From positions 124,001-188,000 of the forward strand of contig JPHH03000001.1 in assembly GCA_000750105.3 (NCBI GenBank): a stretch of 64,000 nt of DNA, read 5' to 3'. Below the pieces are notes generated by a model. The model did not search any database, was not told where the DNA came from, and saw only the letters and a program-made list of their open reading frames with translations. Positions 43,934 through 53,653 of this stretch are shown piece by piece. Position 1 is the first letter of the stretch; each line of letters opens with the position of its first letter. A program made the translations under genes and the position numbers. Source of the stretch: Tolypocladium sp. Sup5 PDA-1 (lineage: Eukaryota > Ascomycota > Sordariomycetes > Hypocreales > Ophiocordycipitaceae).

Positions 43934-46927
43934 CCAACGAACCCGGAGCAGCGTAAGATCTAGACTGATCTGTACGCTAGGTGCCATCGAGAACGCGTAC
44001 TAATAGGCGTCAACATGGGAGGCACGGGAATGGAACGGTGCCGGGGGGAACGTGTAGGATTATGTAGCTCAGCCGGATACCCGATATGGTGGAACCAGGG
44101 AGGCGTTGGGGGGATGCCAGGGTGCCATGGAAAAACGTGGTTCTTGACCGTTGTTACCTGAAAAGGAGACGGTATTTTGCGCAATCTTCAACAATAGCAG
44201 TTGACTTAATCTCCAGAGCTTCTGTAGTTCTGGGAATATAAGACTTCATGTCCAACGTGCAGCGTGTAACGGAGATGAGGCCTTGATGCTCGTCGTTTGC
44301 GGCTGGCCATGTCGATGAACAGGTTTGTGCCAGGTACCTCGACCGGATCTGGATCTGCTCGTACGAGCACTCACTTACACAACGGCATTGCGTACAGATT
44401 GGGGGTGCCCGATGTCTCGGAACGCATATTCGAGTCCACAGGATCGGCAGGCCTCGAGAAAACAATGGATGCACGGCGGCGCCACTGCTGCGGCACCTTG
44501 GCGCCTTTCATCGACATACGGACTACGGACTAGGCCGTATTACATTTGACGATTCTTTGGATAATTGAAAACGGTCGGGCCTTTTCCGTCTAATCCGTAC
44601 TGCGGGCCTGGACGAGAATGAATCGGGTTGTCTGGGAGTCGCTGCGCCGTACGACGTCTGGGGTACGGGGACCAGGTCTGGGGTAGGGTGGTGAACGTGG
44701 GGGAGCTCACGCGTGGGGGAGATGGCCTGCAGGGAAAGAGGAATCTGGAGACTGGAGAATGCCCACAAGGCTGGGGTAAGGGCGTGCGTTGCGCGGCGGA
44801 GGACAAGGACCAAGGTTCGTGTCCTTGTTTCCCGTGGTAGGTGGGATTGTGGGCACGTTTCTGTTGTTTCACCCGTCTGTCCGCTGGCTGTCCGAAGTGT
44901 TCCACGGAGAGCAGGCGTCTGTTCTCGACACGACGTCTTGGCGGATGGAACGCAACCCCTCCCCAGCGAACACGGGGAAAATGTGGTCCGTGGTATCACG
45001 ACCAAGGTTTATTGAACTTGATCCGTGCTGCGGAAGTCGCCTCCTGGCGATAAAGCACTCATCAAGAGGTGCATTGAAGGGCGTCGCCGGTGCCGACCAA
45101 GCGGGCGGGCTTGTTCCCCGGCACGGATGGCGGAGGAAGTGCCGGCGGCGGGATGTCCGGGGGTCGGGGCGCTGAAAGTCGAAACCGGGGGCGTCGCATG
45201 GCGGCCAAGTGGCAACGTCGAGAAGCATTCGAAGCATCCCGCAGCGATGGTATTGGCAGAACGACGCCAGCCGAGCACCGGCCCATGATGAATGGCCAGA
45301 CGCGCCAAGATGGTGGGCGACGGCCGGCAGAAGATTGCCGAGGCGCCTACGCCCGCCTGCCCAAAGGGGCCTAGCCGTTGGGGTTTTGGTGCTGCTGCCT
45401 CCGCACGCGGGACCAGACTAGCGCGGGACAGGCAGACCTACGAGCGTACGGATACAGTTCTTCGGATGAATTCGTGGCATCGCAGTTGAAGCACAGGCGA
45501 GGCCCTTTGGCCTTGCGCAATTATGCCTCTCCGAATCTTGTTCGTGAACTGTACGTGGCGGCAGGGATATTCCCCAGAGCTGGGGCTGACGGCTGGAACA
45601 ACACGGAGAGACGACAAATACAGACGAGGCATCAAGACATCGAGGGAGACGGCGTCTGACTCGAGATGGATGGTAGGCGTGTGTTGGCCTCGCTCTCATC
45701 TCACGCGAGTCGATCACGATGGATGATGTCACGGCGCTTCTGGCCGCTTCAACAGAGAGGCATACCAAGACTGGCCGTCGACGCAGATAGTACTTGGTAC
45801 TCCGTACGTAGAGCTGTATACTGCGTAGGAGCATCGCTCGTGGCGAAAGAAGGCGGTATCAGTGATGACGCCCACCAGACCTTTGAGTCTACGCACGGCC
45901 TGGCTGCATGGATCGCCGTTAGCGTAGGCAGCTGATTCAACCTTCTTTCAGTTATGCTTGCTCCGTAGTGCTGGAGCGAATTGGCACGCAAGTTGCCCGG
46001 TTGATTTTCTCGTCGTGAGCCTGGTCGCGGCCTGTTGGGCGGCTGAGCGAGGAAGATGTCATCGGGCGTGCAAGGATGCGACAGTGGAGCCATCCATCGG
46101 CGCCGCAGGTTCGTAGTATCAAGCCACAGATGACTTGCCGCTGTGGGCACAAATGGTGAGCAAGTCGATGGCCGCACTATTGGTCCATCCATCGCCTCGA
46201 CGCCGGCCGGGAGAGAAGAGGGCGAAAGAGCATCAGAAGACAGAACAGCGCCGGCGGCTGCCCCGAGGCGGCGAAAGGTCACTTATCGGGTTGCGATCTG
46301 CGCGGGAATAGAGGCCATCATGAAGCCCGAGGCAATGAGGGGCCTGGGGAAGTTGGGGAGGAGGCGAAAGCCACAGGGAGGGATGATCCTTGCCGGTTCG
46401 TGTTGGGGGCCCTGAATGGTGCATGGCCAGGCCAGGAGCACGCAAGCCACGACGAATTTCCCCCAATTGCTGTCTGCCAATTCTCGTGGTTGCGAGGTGA
46501 GTCGAGTCGCTTTGGGGGCAATGTGGAGAAGCATGGGGACGCCGCCGTGGGATGCTCGCCAGCTTTCCGAGAGGCAATGGAAGCCAATCGAGTTAGGGGT
46601 GTGTTGTGTCGGTCGAGCTAGCTGGCGGTAGCTGGCGAGAGCGTGAGGACTGCGGAGGACGCTGACGGCGATATAACAAGTTCCACGGCCCCAGAGTCAC
46701 GACGGTGTCAGCCTGCCCTTCCTTCCTTGTTCTCCTCCGTCCTCCTCCCCCCTCCTCCTCTTCATCTTTCCTCCCACACATTCTTCGTATTGGGCGTATT
46801 GCGGTGAGGAAGCAGAGAAGAGACAGCACATAATAGCCGCCCGTCGAGTCTCGTCTGCGAGCAAGGCTCAGCTCTCATCCCCCGTCCCTCGGAGCGCACC
46901 ACACACATCAAACACACAATCGCCACC
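43934..46927. other. Gene-poor region of about 3 kb upstream of the Jen1-like transporter
   Basis: No coding frame is supported. The stretch holds several TACGTAC/CCGTAC motifs (for example at 45793-45810) and a CT-rich segment (46700-46780) just before the transporter leader, as expected for a strongly regulated promoter. Confidence 0.45.
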
Positions 46928-49001
46928 ATGCACCCCGGCGAAGGTGACAACGAGGTCGTCAACGGCGCGGCGCCGCACGAGGGCATGTCGGCCGGCGAGT
47001 ACGTCGCGACGCGCATCTCGACGCTGCGCCCGCCGATGCTGCCGGTGCCGAACCCCATCAAGCTGCTGCGCATGCTCAACCGCCAGCAGTGGGCGTTTTT
47101 CGCACTGGCGTTTTTCGCCTGGGTCAGCACCCCTTACCCGTCGCGGTCCTCGGCGTTGACGTGCTTGGCTGACTGACATGCGCAGACGTGGGACGCCTTT
47201 GACTTCTTCACCGTGTCCCTCACCGTCACCGGCCTCAGCAAGACGTTTGACAAGTCCAAGACGGACATAACCTGGGGCATCACGCTGGTGCTCATGTTCC
47301 GCTCCGTCGGGTCCATCCTCTTTGGCATCGCCGCCGACCGCTACGGGCGCAAGTGGCCGTTTGTCGTCAACAACCTGCTGTTTATTGTACTCGAACTGGT
47401 GAGTTTTTCCTCTCGCGAGTTACACGTTTCTTCTGGCGTTTGTGGGGCCGGGCCAGTGACGCAGTGGCGCGCTGAATTGACCTTGGGCTATCCCGTCCCG
47501 CACGCTCATTCGATGCTGCGCGAATGGGCTGTTTGGGCACGGAAGGACAAGGCCTTTCGCTGCCGGCACGGCGTTTGCTGGAACATGAAGTCGAGATCTG
47601 TGGCCGTCTGTCGATGGCTTGGCGTGCATCTACGATGGCGGTGCCACCCGTCTTGGCCGCCAGGGTCGATGCGGATGGACCCAGTCACCCAACCATGCTT
47701 GGCATTCCGTCGACTCTGATGGCGATTGCGCGAGAGCATTTTCTTTTCCCCTTTTTCTTCTTTCGTCTGCACTGAATTGAACAAGTCCATGGACTAACAT
47801 CCGCAGGGAACCGGCTTCTGCACCACCTACCAGCAGTTCCTCGCCTGCCGCGCCCTCTTTGGCATCGCCATGGGTGGCCTGTACGGCAACGCCGCCGCCA
47901 CGGCCCTCGAAGACTGCCCCGAGGAGGCGCGCGGCCTGATGAGTGGTATTCTCCAGCAAGGTGTAAGTGGTCGGGAATGATCCCCCGGCTGTGGCCCTGC
48001 TGACGTTTTAGTACGCCTTTGGATACCTCCTCTGCGCCGCCTTTGCCCGCGGCCTCGTCAACACCACGCCCCACGAATGGCGCCCGCTGTACTGGTTCGG
48101 CGCGGGCCCGCCCCTCATCTTCATCCTCTGGCGTCTCATCCTCCCCGAGACGGCCAACTACCGCGAGCGCCAGCGCCTGCGCGCCGAGGCCAGCCACGCC
48201 GCCGGCGCCGTCGCCAAGTCGGCCGGCTCCGTCTTCATCAGCGAGGGCAAGGTCGCCCTCAAGCGCCACTGGATCCTGCTGACCTACCTCGTCCTGCTCA
48301 TGGCCGGCTTCAACTTCATGAGCCACGGCAGCCAGGACCTGTACCCGACCATGCTCGAGAACCAGCTCGGCTTCACCGCCACCCAGATCACCGTCACGCA
48401 GGTCGTGGCCAACCTCGGCGCCATGATGGGCGGCACCGTCGTCGGCTTCTGCAGCCAGTCCGTCGGCCGCCGCTTCAGCATCGTCTGCTGCTGCGTCGTC
48501 GGCGGCGCCCTGCTCTACCCCTACACCTTTGTCCGCACCCCGGCCGTCATGGCCGCCGCCTTTTTCCAGCAGTTCTGCGTCCAGGGCGCCTGGGGCGTCA
48601 TCCCCATCCACCTCATGGAGCTGTCGCCCGGCGCGTTCCGCACCTTTGTCGTCGGCACGTCCTACCAGCTGGGCAACCTGGTCTCGTCGGCGTCGTCGAC
48701 CATCGAGGCGCGCCTCGGCGAGCGCTTCCCGCTGCCGCCGACCGAGGAGGGCGTCGCGCGCTACGACTACGGCAAGGTCATCTGCATCTTCATGGCCTGC
48801 GTGTACGTCTACGTCATCGTCCTGACGCTCGTCGGGCCCGAGCACCTGCGCCGCAGGTTTGACGTTGCGCACGACGAGGACGCCAAGGCCGCGGTCGGCG
48901 CGGACCTGGTGAATGCCACGGGGAACCGCCTCCAGCATGATGACATCAAGGCGGGCGAGATTGAGGAGGACGAGGAGAAGAGAATGTCGACTCACAATTA
49001 G
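46928..49001 (+). CDS. JEN1: Jen1-type monocarboxylate/proton symporter (MFS)
   Basis: Exons 46928-47122, 47186-47398, 47807-47962 and 48012-49001 give 517 aa. The Jen family signature NFMSHGSQDLYPT (NXX[S/T]HX[S/T]QDXXXT, about residues 287-299) is complete, including the His, Gln and Asp known to matter for lactate transport. The N-terminal half shows NRQQWAFFALAFFAW, TWDAFDFFTVSLT, and ADRYGRKWPF (MFS motif A). It imports lactate, pyruvate or related acids with protons at the plasma membrane. Jen1 relatives are glucose-repressed and degraded through the acidic/Lys-rich tail, also present here. The first intron has an unusual GTCAGC donor, and the second is long (408 nt). CCACCATG is a strong start context. 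Confidence 0.92.
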
Positions 49002-49202
49002 GTTTATTGGCATGAGTGAACAGATTGAGTTGGATGGGTGTACGTATGTGTCGCGAGTTCATAAGGCAGCCGTGCTGTTCGAGATGAATTTGAATGTGCG
49101 CTTGATCAAGGCCGTGAAGCTCGCAAGCTGTATGAATTGCGTCACATCAAGGCCGCCAACACTAGTCAAAGAAACACTTTATTCTTCGTCATCCACCGCC
49201 GC

Positions 49203-49921
49203 CTAGTCCGAGTCGCTGTCCAGGCCGCGCCTGCCGCTCCCGCTCTTCTTCTTCTTGTGCTTCTTGAAGGCATGCTCGAGGACGTTTGCGCCAATGGCAC
49301 CCGCGGCGGCGGCGCCGAGACTGCCCAGCATGCCGCCGCCCGCCTTGTGCGCTGCCCAGCCCGCGGCGCCGCCTCCGACGAGGGTCGCGCCGAGGCCGCG
49401 CTCGCCGTCAGGGCCACCAGGGCCACCAGGGCCACCAGGGCCGCCGGGGCCGCCGGGACCACCAGCATACTGGCCGCCGGGAGCGCCGCTGCTATACTCG
49501 CCGGCGGCGCCGCCCTGGTGGTACTGCGGCTGACCCTGGCCGTACTCCTGGGCACTGCCACCCTGCTGCGCGTACGAGGGCTGCGGTGAGTGGCCGCGGT
49601 TGTCGTAGCCGGAGCCGCCGCCATAGCCCTGCTGCGGATGGGGCGAGGTGCTCTGCGCGTAGCTCGGCTGGCCGTATTGGGAGCCCTGGTTGTGGGACTG
49701 CTGGGAGGAGTACTGCTGCTGGGTGACGTTAGCACGAGCGCCAAACGCTGCGTTCGAGGGATAGGACGAACCTGGTCCGGGTAGCCGCCGCCTTGCTGGG
49801 GATGCTGGGGCTGGCCGTAGCCGGGCTGCTGCTGCTGGCCGTAGCCTTGCTGGCCGTAGCTTGGCTGCTGGGGGTAGCCACTGCCGCCGCCGCCGCCGCT
49901 GTAGTAATCTTGGTTGGACAT
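49203..49921 (-). CDS. Gly/Gln/Tyr-rich protein with glycine-zipper membrane segment
   Basis: Exons 49921-49772 and 49718-49203 give 221 aa, with a 53-nt intron (GTTCGT donor, GCTAACG branch). The first 130 residues are low-complexity and prion-like: repeats of YGQQ, PQQGYG, GYDNRG and a run of GGP units. A glycine-zipper segment follows (LGATLVGGGAAGWAAHKAG then MLGSLGAAAAGAIGANVLEH), and then a basic FKKHKKKKSGSGRRG and acidic SDSD tail. Glycine-zipper 2TM-type segments insert into or pack against membranes. Fungal relatives are annotated only by this domain. No signal peptide is seen. Confidence 0.75.
49412..49464. repeat. Nine-base coding tandem repeat (Gly-Gly-Pro)
   Basis: Consecutive GCCACCAGG/GCCGCCGGG units encode the GGP run just before the glycine zipper of the gene above. 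Confidence 0.7.
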
Positions 49922-51104
49922 TTCGAGGTTCTCGCGGTGTATGTCGAGGCGAGGTGATGTTGATGTGGGGGGGTCGTCGCGGGGTACTGAGCGACAGGCG
50001 GTGACGATGATCGACCAAGTGTCAAAGGACCGCTCGCTGATGCCGCCGAGGTTGAGGGAGAGAGGGAGGTGGTTGCTTTTGAGTGTGGAGGGAGAGGAGC
50101 AAACAGATATATGCCCTCCAAGTCGTGCCCGTTGAGCTTAATATGTGAAACGAGCGGAGGCAACCCACGGCCTTGTTACTCGCCATCCAGGAGCCGTGAA
50201 TCTTGGCCTCGTGCTACCGCAACAGCCACTCAGCGGCCATGCACCACCTGCAGTGACGGAAGCCAAGCGACGAGCGCCATGGTGGCGCAGTCGAGCTGCG
50301 CCAAGCCCCGGTGCTTGGCAGGTTGGTGAGCCCTGGCAAGGCACTTCGGGGACGCCCTGCAGGCTGCAGCCTGGAGTGTTTCATTGGATGGGATGCAGCA
50401 CGGGGCTGCCTGTCCTGGTGTGTTGATGCAAGCTTCCAGTCGGGTGCTGGGGCGCCTTCTGGACACGCCGAGGCTACGGACTGACGACGGGAATCGGCGC
50501 CGAAAGAGGAACAGAAATGGTAGCACAGGGCTGTGGAGAACCCCTTCTAGAAGCTTTGGGGCTCCACTGGCGATGCATGATACCCCAGCTGAGAAGCCAC
50601 CGCAGTCGTCATCTTGGCCTCCCACGGCAGTCAACGGTCGTCGTACGAAGTACGCTTCGGAAATGCTGTGCCATGTCGGCCGCAGGACCTGTTTGCCATG
50701 CTCTCCAGGGTAGGCCACGCGAGAAGGCCGGAGCCATGTCACGTCGGGTCTCCAGCATGGCTAAAAATAGCAACCCAGGAACAACCACGACGGCTCGCCA
50801 GCTCGCAGCTAGGGGATAACGTCGATGTCTTCCCGCGTAGTTTGTCATTGAGAGTGTACGGACTAGACTGCCGGCCTGAACAGCGCCCATGGAAAACGGG
50901 GCCCATTGCGTTGAGTTGCCATTTTGTTGGCCATCTCGCGCCTCACCCTCGGTTCCTCCCATTCCTCGCGCCGTCCGTCCCCTTGCCGTCTGTCCCCTTG
51001 CCGTCCGTCCCCTTGCCGTCCGTTTCCCTCTTCATCTGCCCATCCCTGAACAACAACGGGCATACATTCCGACTTCTTCTCTATAAGCCGTCGGTTTGTC
51101 CAAG
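49922..51104. other. Gene-poor region with 15-bp tandem repeats
   Basis: About 1.2 kb without a supported gene. The segment 50971-51022 carries three and a half copies of a 15-bp unit CCGTCCGTCCCCTTG. Confidence 0.5.
50971..51022. repeat. 15-bp minisatellite, about 3.5 copies
   Basis: The unit CCGTCCGTCCCCTTG is repeated head to tail with one C-to-T variant. It is intergenic and pyrimidine-rich on the plus strand. Confidence 0.85.
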
Positions 51105-51284
51105 CTGCTGAAGCGTCTGGCTTATAGCCAACAGAGGGCTCGGGCATGGCTCAGCACCCCGCGGACCACTGCACTCGGGGTACAATGTCGGGCCCCTGCC
51201 CAGCGGGTTGACCATGTAAAACAGCGTGTACTCGGTTTTGGTCTTGTCTTCGACCTGCCAAGAGTCATCGACAAAAGACGGGAG
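51105..51284 (-). pseudogene. Relic of the USP-like gene found at 53.7-55.0 kb
   Basis: The minus strand encodes LPSFVDDSWQVEDKTKTEYT followed by LFYMVNPLG and a more diverged PEC...PLLAISQTLQQL. The plus-strand gene at 53654-55012 has PPSFVNDSWSATNKTGHSYT, LFYIANPLG and HEC...ALLQLAAVLPQF at its C-terminal part. About 60 residues can be aligned. Upstream of LPSF the similarity stops, and no other part of the gene is found. It is a truncated inverted copy, with the gene at 51786-53372 lying between the two. Confidence 0.7.
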
Positions 51285-51785
51285 CGTGCGACAGTTGGAC
51301 ATGGACGCCATCCGCGGAGTGGAGGACGAAGCCATCTCCAGACCAGAGTGTACTGTTCATGATGGGGCTCTGGGATAGGTGGCCGAAGCTGAGGACCAAG
51401 TTCAGGGACGATACCAGGGGCAGCATCTCCGAAAACGGCATGTCCGGCGGCTACTCCCGAGAGGGGAGATGGAAGAAGCTTAAATCAACGACGGCCCGGG
51501 TCTCAGGAACCACCGAAACGGCAGCAAGTTCCACCCCACGCCAGCATCCTGCGTCGCGGCGCAGTTGCTGGCAACGCCAGGCCCCTGCTGCCAACAGCAT
51601 CTTCTTTGGCTGCGGAATCTGGCCCGTGACCCGAGTCATTGGGCCAGCTCCGTCGGCGGCCCCTTGCGGCCATGCGATACTGTACTTGGGCGCCAGCCTC
51701 GGCTGGGCCGCCCTAGGCCTGGGTAGTGGGCCCAACGAAACGTCCCTGGTTCTGTCGCTACCGAAAGAACTTGGCGACGAGGAGC
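51285..51785. other. Non-coding stretch between relic and unknown gene
   Basis: 500 bp with no recognisable feature; possibly the 3' region of the unknown gene plus eroded remains of the relic. Confidence 0.4.
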
Positions 51786-53372
51786 CTAGGCGCCTCTCGC
51801 GGCCGCACCGGAGGGCGAGGCGTGGCCACCGTCGCTATCGCTATCAACGACTTCGGTGCGCCGCTTCTTGGCCATGCGCCACGCCGTCGGCGGCGACGCG
51901 GACCGATGGTCGCTGCTTCGGGACTCGGCGTCTCCGAGGGATACGGATCTAGCGTCCCGTTTCTGCTTGGAAGCCGACGTATCGCGGGCATGGATCGCCT
52001 GTTCATCGCGCCTCTGGCTGCGAGACGAGGCTTCGGGGCTCGCGGCCGCACCGAAACCCGTGTCAGAGAACGGCGAAGACGAGGGGACAGGAGAAGCGCG
52101 AGCGCGCCGCTTCCCCTCACCCCTGGTAGAGCCAGCTTGTTCGCGCCCATGGCTGCGAGGGTCCGCCGGGGTGGCAATGGGACCAGCATCCCTCTTCCGC
52201 TTGGAAGCCGACTTGTCGCGGGCCTGAATCGCCTTTCCATCGCGCCCATGGCTGCGAGACGGGGGTTCGGGGCTCGCGGCCGCACCGATATCCGTGTCAG
52301 AGAACGGCGAAGACGAACGGACAGGAGAAGCGCGAGCGCGCCGCTGCTCTTGACCCCCGTCGCCTGCCCTGGACTGGTCACGCAGAGCCTCCTTCCAGGC
52401 GCCGCGTAGCTCATGAAGCCACGACCGCCTATGGAGGTCCTCAACCGAGGTCTCACCCGCAGGGAGTCCCGAATCGATGCGAGACGCGCTGTGGACGTTT
52501 TGGCTGACGTCTGCCCCAACAAGCACCGGATTGCCGGCTCCGGAGAAGGTTCGGATGGCCTCGAGTATGTTGCCGAGATCGCCAGCCGTGACATTGTATA
52601 TTGGGACCCACGGCGTGTCCCCTTCGGCATCGGCACTATCGGCAGACCCCGACTCCTTCTCAGGCCCCTTGATGATGGCCCCAAGATGGGCCATGAATGC
52701 AAACTCGAAGCCGGGCTGATACTCATCACAATCCACACGCTCTCGGATGCGCTCCATGTGCTCCTGTATCGGGGCATCCAGCGACCGCTTGGCCCGCTCC
52801 TTGAGCTTGATCATGGCCATGCAGGTGGGCCTATATGGCATCTTCCACGGCCCCCTGTTATCTGTGCGGCAGATGACGGCGAACTGGATCGCCATGGTTA
52901 ACATGTCGGGCTGGCCAAACCACACTGGGTGGACGATCAGGCTGCAGAGGTTGTCGCAAAATGACTGGGGCCATATGGCGTTGCCCTTGGATGCCATCAC
53001 GCACCCGAAGCCATATCGGGGAGAGACGATGGCGATGGGGGAGCAATTCATCGCCCTCACACTGTACGTCCACACCTTGCGTAGTCTCTGCTGCGCGGCT
53101 TTGTCGACATTGTGGAAGGCCTGGGACTCCTCCGCCATGGCCCAGGCTCCCATGAGGCTACTCTCCAACTGCTTGGTCCAGACCTTATCGTACCTCACCT
53201 TCTCCGGGCCGACAAGCCGCTTGATGGAGCGAGGCTCGTCAAGGACTGGCGGTCTCTCTTTTTTCCAGTACTTCTTGCTCATGCTCACGCGGTCGTCGAG
53301 CTCCTCATCGAAGCTGGCGCGTGCTTTGGCCAGGGGCACCCCCTTGACCCTCGAATTGTGTTTGCCAGGCAT
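51786..53372 (-). CDS. Unknown protein with two-copy internal Ser/Arg-rich repeat
   Basis: 528 aa, one exon; family not recognised. Residues 1-60 are basic. Residues 60-240 look folded, with aromatic and Cys-containing blocks such as VRYDKVWTKQLESSLMGAWA, YGFGCVMASKGNAIWPQ and VHPVWFGQPDMLTMAIQFAV. Residues 340-528 are disordered, Ser/Arg-rich with nuclear-localisation-like clusters (KRKRD, KKRR). This tail contains a repeat of about 53 residues (344-396 and 422-474) sharing RRARASPV-SSSPFSDT and GAAASPE. The DNA copies are close to 90 % alike by eye. It is transcribed away from the USP-like gene, with a 281-bp shared upstream region. Confidence 0.65.
   Translation of the reverse strand: MPGKHNSRVKGVPLAKARASFDEELDDRVSMSKKYWKKERPPVLDEPRSIKRLVGPEKVRYDKVWTKQLESSLMGAWAMAEESQAFHNVDKAAQQRLRKVWTYSVRAMNCSPIAIVSPRYGFGCVMASKGNAIWPQSFCDNLCSLIVHPVWFGQPDMLTMAIQFAVICRTDNRGPWKMPYRPTCMAMIKLKERAKRSLDAPIQEHMERIRERVDCDEYQPGFEFAFMAHLGAIIKGPEKESGSADSADAEGDTPWVPIYNVTAGDLGNILEAIRTFSGAGNPVLVGADVSQNVHSASRIDSGLPAGETSVEDLHRRSWLHELRGAWKEALRDQSRAGDGGQEQRRARASPVRSSSPFSDTDIGAAASPEPPSRSHGRDGKAIQARDKSASKRKRDAGPIATPADPRSHGREQAGSTRGEGKRRARASPVPSSSPFSDTGFGAAASPEASSRSQRRDEQAIHARDTSASKQKRDARSVSLGDAESRSSDHRSASPPTAWRMAKKRRTEVVDSDSDGGHASPSGAAARGA
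51951..52343. repeat. Direct repeat inside a coding region, two copies of about 159 bp, 234 bp apart
   Basis: Copy 1 is 52185-52343 and copy 2 is 51951-52109. Both contain the same CGCGGCCGCACCGA core and GTGTCAGAGAACGGCGAAGA. The spacing is a multiple of three, so the frame is kept. Confidence 0.8.
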
Positions 53373-53653
53373 TTTCTGAGTGAAAGTGCGTCTCGTCTGG
53401 TGCGCGCGGTGGGAGTGTAAATGTGACGGCCGTAGATGATGTGAAGGGAGGTTGTGAAAAGTGAACAGGTGCCTGACCTGGGCTGGTCACGTTTGGCCTG
53501 AGGCACGTGGTCCACGCACACCGGTGAATCACACCTCCGGCCACGCTTGGTACGAAGTTCAACCCCTATCGTTTGCGTTTTGCCCTTCTGTCCTCTCGCC
53601 TTCGTTCAAGCCTTTTCACGCCGCCCACATAAGCCCAACAACGAAAGCCCACG
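53373..53653. promoter_or_regulatory. Divergent promoter, unknown protein / USP-like gene
   Basis: 281 bp separate the two start codons. No clear TATA box is visible. CACGTGG occurs at about 53505-53511 (CACGTG E-box type site) in the middle. Confidence 0.5.

Noticed and set aside
45749..46282. 177-aa minus frame upstream of the Jen1-like gene
   Set aside because: No recognisable domain, low-complexity Pro/Ser/Arg content, and no intron or start context to support it.
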